Shown: positions 61,874 through 64,000 of the stretch, one piece after another
Position numbering within the stretch: the stretch's first letter is position 1
How the letters are laid out: each line of letters begins with the position of its first letter
The notes under the pieces: model-generated
Database searches by the model: none
The model's input: the letters and a program-made list of their open reading frames with translations, nothing else
Told to the model about the DNA's origin: nothing
Made by a program: the position numbers and the translations under genes
Source: Faucicola osloensis_C
GTDB taxonomy: Bacteria > Pseudomonadota > Gammaproteobacteria > Pseudomonadales > Moraxellaceae
NCBI GenBank assembly: GCA_019353055.1
Contig: JABAHL010000001.1
Span: 248,001 to 312,000 of the forward strand
DNA length: 64,000 bases
Reading direction: 5' to 3'

Positions 61874-62545
61874 ATGATTAATAAATTACCCAAGTGGATT
61901 TTATGGGGTGGCTGCGTACTGGCGTTTAATGCAGGGTGTATCAATAGCACCGCATTAGTCGGCTTCACGCACTTATCTGCTTCGCATGTAACGGGCAATG
62001 TGACGCTATTTGCCACAGCATTGGCAGAACAGCATTACCAGCAAATGGCGATGGTTTGTATCGTGTTGTTATCGTTTTTATCTGGGGCAGTTATCAGTGG
62101 CTTTGTGGTGGGTAGTACGGCATTAAAAGAAGGTAAGCGCTATGGCAACGCTTTGTTAATTGAAGCAAGTTTATTAATCATTAGTCTAATTTTATTTAGC
62201 TATCAGTCGTTTTGGGGGCAGGTGTTTGCCGCGATGGCTTGCGGCTTGCAAAATTCGATGGTCGCGACCTATAGCGGTGCGGTGATTCGCACCACCCATT
62301 TGACAGGATTGACCTCAGATATGGGCTCAGCCTTGGGTAATTGGCTGGCTGGTAGACCAATTAATAAAAAGATGTTCGTGTTTCAAGCGATGATATGGTA
62401 CAGCTTTTGCGGGGGCGGGGTAATAGGTGCTTTGGGCTATATCCACTATAAATACATGACGCTGATGTTACCCATTGTGATTGTATTATCGTCAGCGCTG
62501 GCTTATCAAGTATATTTATTAACCCGTAAAAAAACGGCTAAGTAG
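61874..62545 (+). CDS. DUF1275 (YoaK-family) membrane protein
   Basis: This inner-membrane protein of about 223 residues has six hydrophobic segments, for example WILWGGCVLAFNAGCINSTAL, MVCIVLLSFLSGAVISGFVVG and LLIEASLLIISLILFSY. The DUF1275 signature is STALVGFTHLSASHVTGNVTLF and GLQNSMVATYSGAVIRTTHLTGLTSDMGSALG. The function of the family is not established; a transporter role is often suggested. I start at ATG 61874; the TTG at 61817 would add a polar leader. Confidence 0.9.
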   Translation: MINKLPKWILWGGCVLAFNAGCINSTALVGFTHLSASHVTGNVTLFATALAEQHYQQMAMVCIVLLSFLSGAVISGFVVGSTALKEGKRYGNALLIEASLLIISLILFSYQSFWGQVFAAMACGLQNSMVATYSGAVIRTTHLTGLTSDMGSALGNWLAGRPINKKMFVFQAMIWYSFCGGGVIGALGYIHYKYMTLMLPIVIVLSSALAYQVYLLTRKKTAK

Positions 62546-62560
62546 CGACCTTAACCGTTT
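62532..62560 (-). terminator. Terminator between the DUF1275 gene and the small acidic protein gene
   Basis: AAACGGcTAA and TTAaCCGTTT pair around a loop that contains the DUF1275 stop. The preceding A-tract gives the minus strand a run of T residues, so it mainly ends the small gene. Confidence 0.65.
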
Positions 62561-62569
62561 GAATTTATC

Positions 62570-62770
62570 TTATTCTTCACCTTCGAATTTTTTCGCTTCA
62601 TGTAACATATCAAGTAGCGATTCATCTGAGCCCTTAGAGGTAGGAGTGCTCGCATTATCTTGGTTGATGTCGGTACGATTGATGCCTTCCATCGCTTCAT
62701 TGGCAACATCAGATTGGGCGTTGTCTAAGTGAGTTTTATCGGTAGGTGTAGCGTTATTGTTGTCTGTCAT
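62570..62770 (-). CDS. Small acidic, probably disordered protein
   Basis: This 66-residue protein has no Cys, no signal and no membrane helix, and is rich in Asp, Asn, Glu and Thr (MTDNNNATPTDKTHLDNAQ). It ends in a short amphipathic helix (LLDMLHEAKKFEGEE). It is supported by an excellent Shine-Dalgarno, AAGGAGA, 6 bp before the ATG, and by its own terminator. I do not recognise a family. Confidence 0.65.
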   Translation of the reverse strand: MTDNNNATPTDKTHLDNAQSDVANEAMEGINRTDINQDNASTPTSKGSDESLLDMLHEAKKFEGEE

Positions 62771-62786
62771 GGTCGTCTCCTTGTTG

Positions 62787-62818
62787 TTTTCTTTTATATG
62801 TGTTTTCTTTTATACGTT
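62787..62818. repeat. 16-bp tandem duplication upstream of the small acidic protein gene
   Basis: TTTTCTTTTATATGTG is followed by TTTTCTTTTATACGTT, 14 of 16 identical. It begins 17 bp upstream of the gene's start codon. Confidence 0.8.
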
Positions 62819-63145
62819 AGACCTACTAAGCTTAATATTATAAGTAAACCAAATGGCTTACAACACTTAAGAGTGAAACGTAACCAAAAATATACTCATG
62901 AGTCACGTAAGAATAAGTTTATCACTTTGCTAGCTGTATATTACTTGCGTTGGATTACATACTTTGTAATGCATGACAGTTAAGTGAGTTAGGGAGATTT
63001 ACAGACTGCTGGCGACACTGGCTGTCGCGACTGTGGCAATTCGGGTGATTTTTTCATTGAGCGGTGATGGTTAGGTGTTTTTTTTGCTGTATAATTTTTT
63101 GAGCGACCCACTCACTATCTATAAAAATTTTCGAGTATTTACTGC
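62819..63145. other. Upstream region of recC, no gene seen
   Basis: The gap holds a GC-rich hairpin (GCGACA, CTGGC loop, TGTCGC; 63012-63028) without a T-tract and a TATAAT at 63090-63095 that may be the recC -10 box with no good -35. I see no gene here. Confidence 0.5.
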
Positions 63146-64000
63146 ATGCTAACGATTGTACAAAGCAATAAAGTCGATAAGCTATTTGACCATCTGTTAA
63201 ACGCCTACAAAAATCCCAGTTATCAAGGCTCAATTTTTGAGCCATTTCAGGTGATTGTGCCCTCTAAAGTCATGGGGGAGTGGTTAAAAAAACAAGTCGC
63301 AGATAAGGCAGGCATCAGTACCTTAGTGACTACTGAATTTTGGGGTCGCTATTTTTTGGGACTGATGCAGCGGGTTTTAAGAACCTATGCGCGCATCTCG
63401 GAGGACGACGATATATTAGTCGTGCCAGAGGTGGCAATGCTATCCAAAAACGTCATGCAGTGGCAAATATTTGGCTATTTAACCCAGTACCGACAAGCCA
63501 TTGTGGAACAGCCGCAACATCCGCTTTATCCATTTTTATCGCCGCTGGTTGAAGACAAAGAGGCAGATAGTCCAAATGCGACTGGTTTTGCATCTGATAC
63601 ACCCACCACCATTGACAGTTTGAGCTGGGCGAATAACCAATCGCTACTGTCTAATGACGTGATTAGCCAATGTGCTGAATTGCAAACCCAAGATCAGCGC
63701 ATCTGGCAGCTAGCCAGTGATATGGCAAATATGCTCAATCGTTATATGACCTATCGTCCGCAGTGGCTCAGTAATTGGGGGCAAGACAAGCCTGTCGCGG
63801 TGAGTGACATGATTGCCAAAAAAGATGCGCTGCATAACCGCTTAAACGGGCGGGATGCGTCCAACGCCATCGAGACACCAGACTGGCTTGTTGAGCACTA
63901 CCAGCAGTTAGAAGCGGCGCAGCGATTTTTATGGCGGCAGCTGTTTGATGATGACTACCAGTTTCGCGAGCAGCTCCATCAGCAGTTTTGGCAGGCATTA
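63146..64000 (+). CDS. recC: Exodeoxyribonuclease V subunit RecC, N-terminal part (3' end outside window)
   Basis: The frame is open from ATG 63146 to the window end, giving 285 residues without a stop. The N-terminus reads MLTIVQSNKVDKLFDHLL, followed by PFQVIVPSKVMGEWLKKQVADKAGISTLVTTEFWGRYF, which matches the RecC start (helicase-like domain 1 that receives the DNA end). Later segments, QTQDQRIWQLASDMANMLNRYMTYRPQWL and EHYQQLEAAQRFLWRQLF, also fit. RecC binds the 3' strand and recognises Chi in RecBCD. recB and recD would be expected downstream. Confidence 0.85.
   Translation, partial: MLTIVQSNKVDKLFDHLLNAYKNPSYQGSIFEPFQVIVPSKVMGEWLKKQVADKAGISTLVTTEFWGRYFLGLMQRVLRTYARISEDDDILVVPEVAMLSKNVMQWQIFGYLTQYRQAIVEQPQHPLYPFLSPLVEDKEADSPNATGFASDTPTTIDSLSWANNQSLLSNDVISQCAELQTQDQRIWQLASDMANMLNRYMTYRPQWLSNWGQDKPVAVSDMIAKKDALHNRLNGRDASNAIETPDWLVEHYQQLEAAQRFLWRQLFDDDYQFREQLHQQFWQAL

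Overview
The window looks like chromosome from a Moraxellaceae gammaproteobacterium, most likely the Moraxella (Faucicola) osloensis group. This is inferred from gene content and order and from a GC content judged by eye to be in the mid-40s; no database search was possible. Nearly all genes are housekeeping genes. I saw no rRNA, tRNA, CRISPR array, prophage or plasmid functions. I read 57 protein genes, two of them cut by the window edges.

Layout. 1-5329 (+) is the end of a surface-polysaccharide cluster: two GT4 glycosyltransferases (the first truncated), a PglC-type initiating phosphosugar transferase, a PglD/NeuD acetyltransferase, a PglE/DegT aminotransferase and a Wzi-type outer-membrane protein. 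5388-9018 holds ferredoxin-NADP reductase, TrmO, a small exported protein and a D-Ala-D-Ala carboxypeptidase. 9055-22222 (-) is the conserved rlmN-pilF-rodZ-ispG-hisS-yfgM-bamB-der block, followed by a hybrid histidine kinase with a degenerate receiver. An IS200/IS605-type element sits between rlmN and pilF. 22841-34197 has dusB, a 1-Cys peroxiredoxin, a META/DUF4377 lipoprotein, a second inverted copy of the same IS, rlmKL, an MscS channel, a Bcp peroxiredoxin, queC, a secreted NUC1 nuclease and small proteins. 34276-38443 has a MipA porin-like protein and a Zur-box-preceded znuACB zinc importer. 38513-46056 has mnmA, a metallophosphoesterase, a TetR regulator, kup and xseAB. 46317-56550 is a sulfate-to-sulfide block: binding protein, cysT, cysW, cysA, sat, sulfite reductase, DUF934, cysH and cysG. 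56776-64000 has ggt, a nitronate monooxygenase, folE, fabI, a DUF1275 protein, a small acidic protein and the start of recC.

How genes work together. The sulfur block covers uptake, activation, reduction and siroheme synthesis, except for a visible APS kinase. The zinc block is a complete importer with its own operator. The two IS copies each encode a Y1 transposase and a TnpB nuclease, so they form natural OMEGA loci whose guides can be read from the right-end flanks.

The most unusual signal is a recurring DNA pattern. Many intergenic regions carry short (about 10-20 bp), slightly diverged head-to-tail duplications, often covering a stop codon or lying just upstream of a start. I found about 18 such loci by eye. 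A 175-bp MITE-like element with perfect 15-bp terminal inverted repeats also supplies the stop codon of the nitronate monooxygenase gene.
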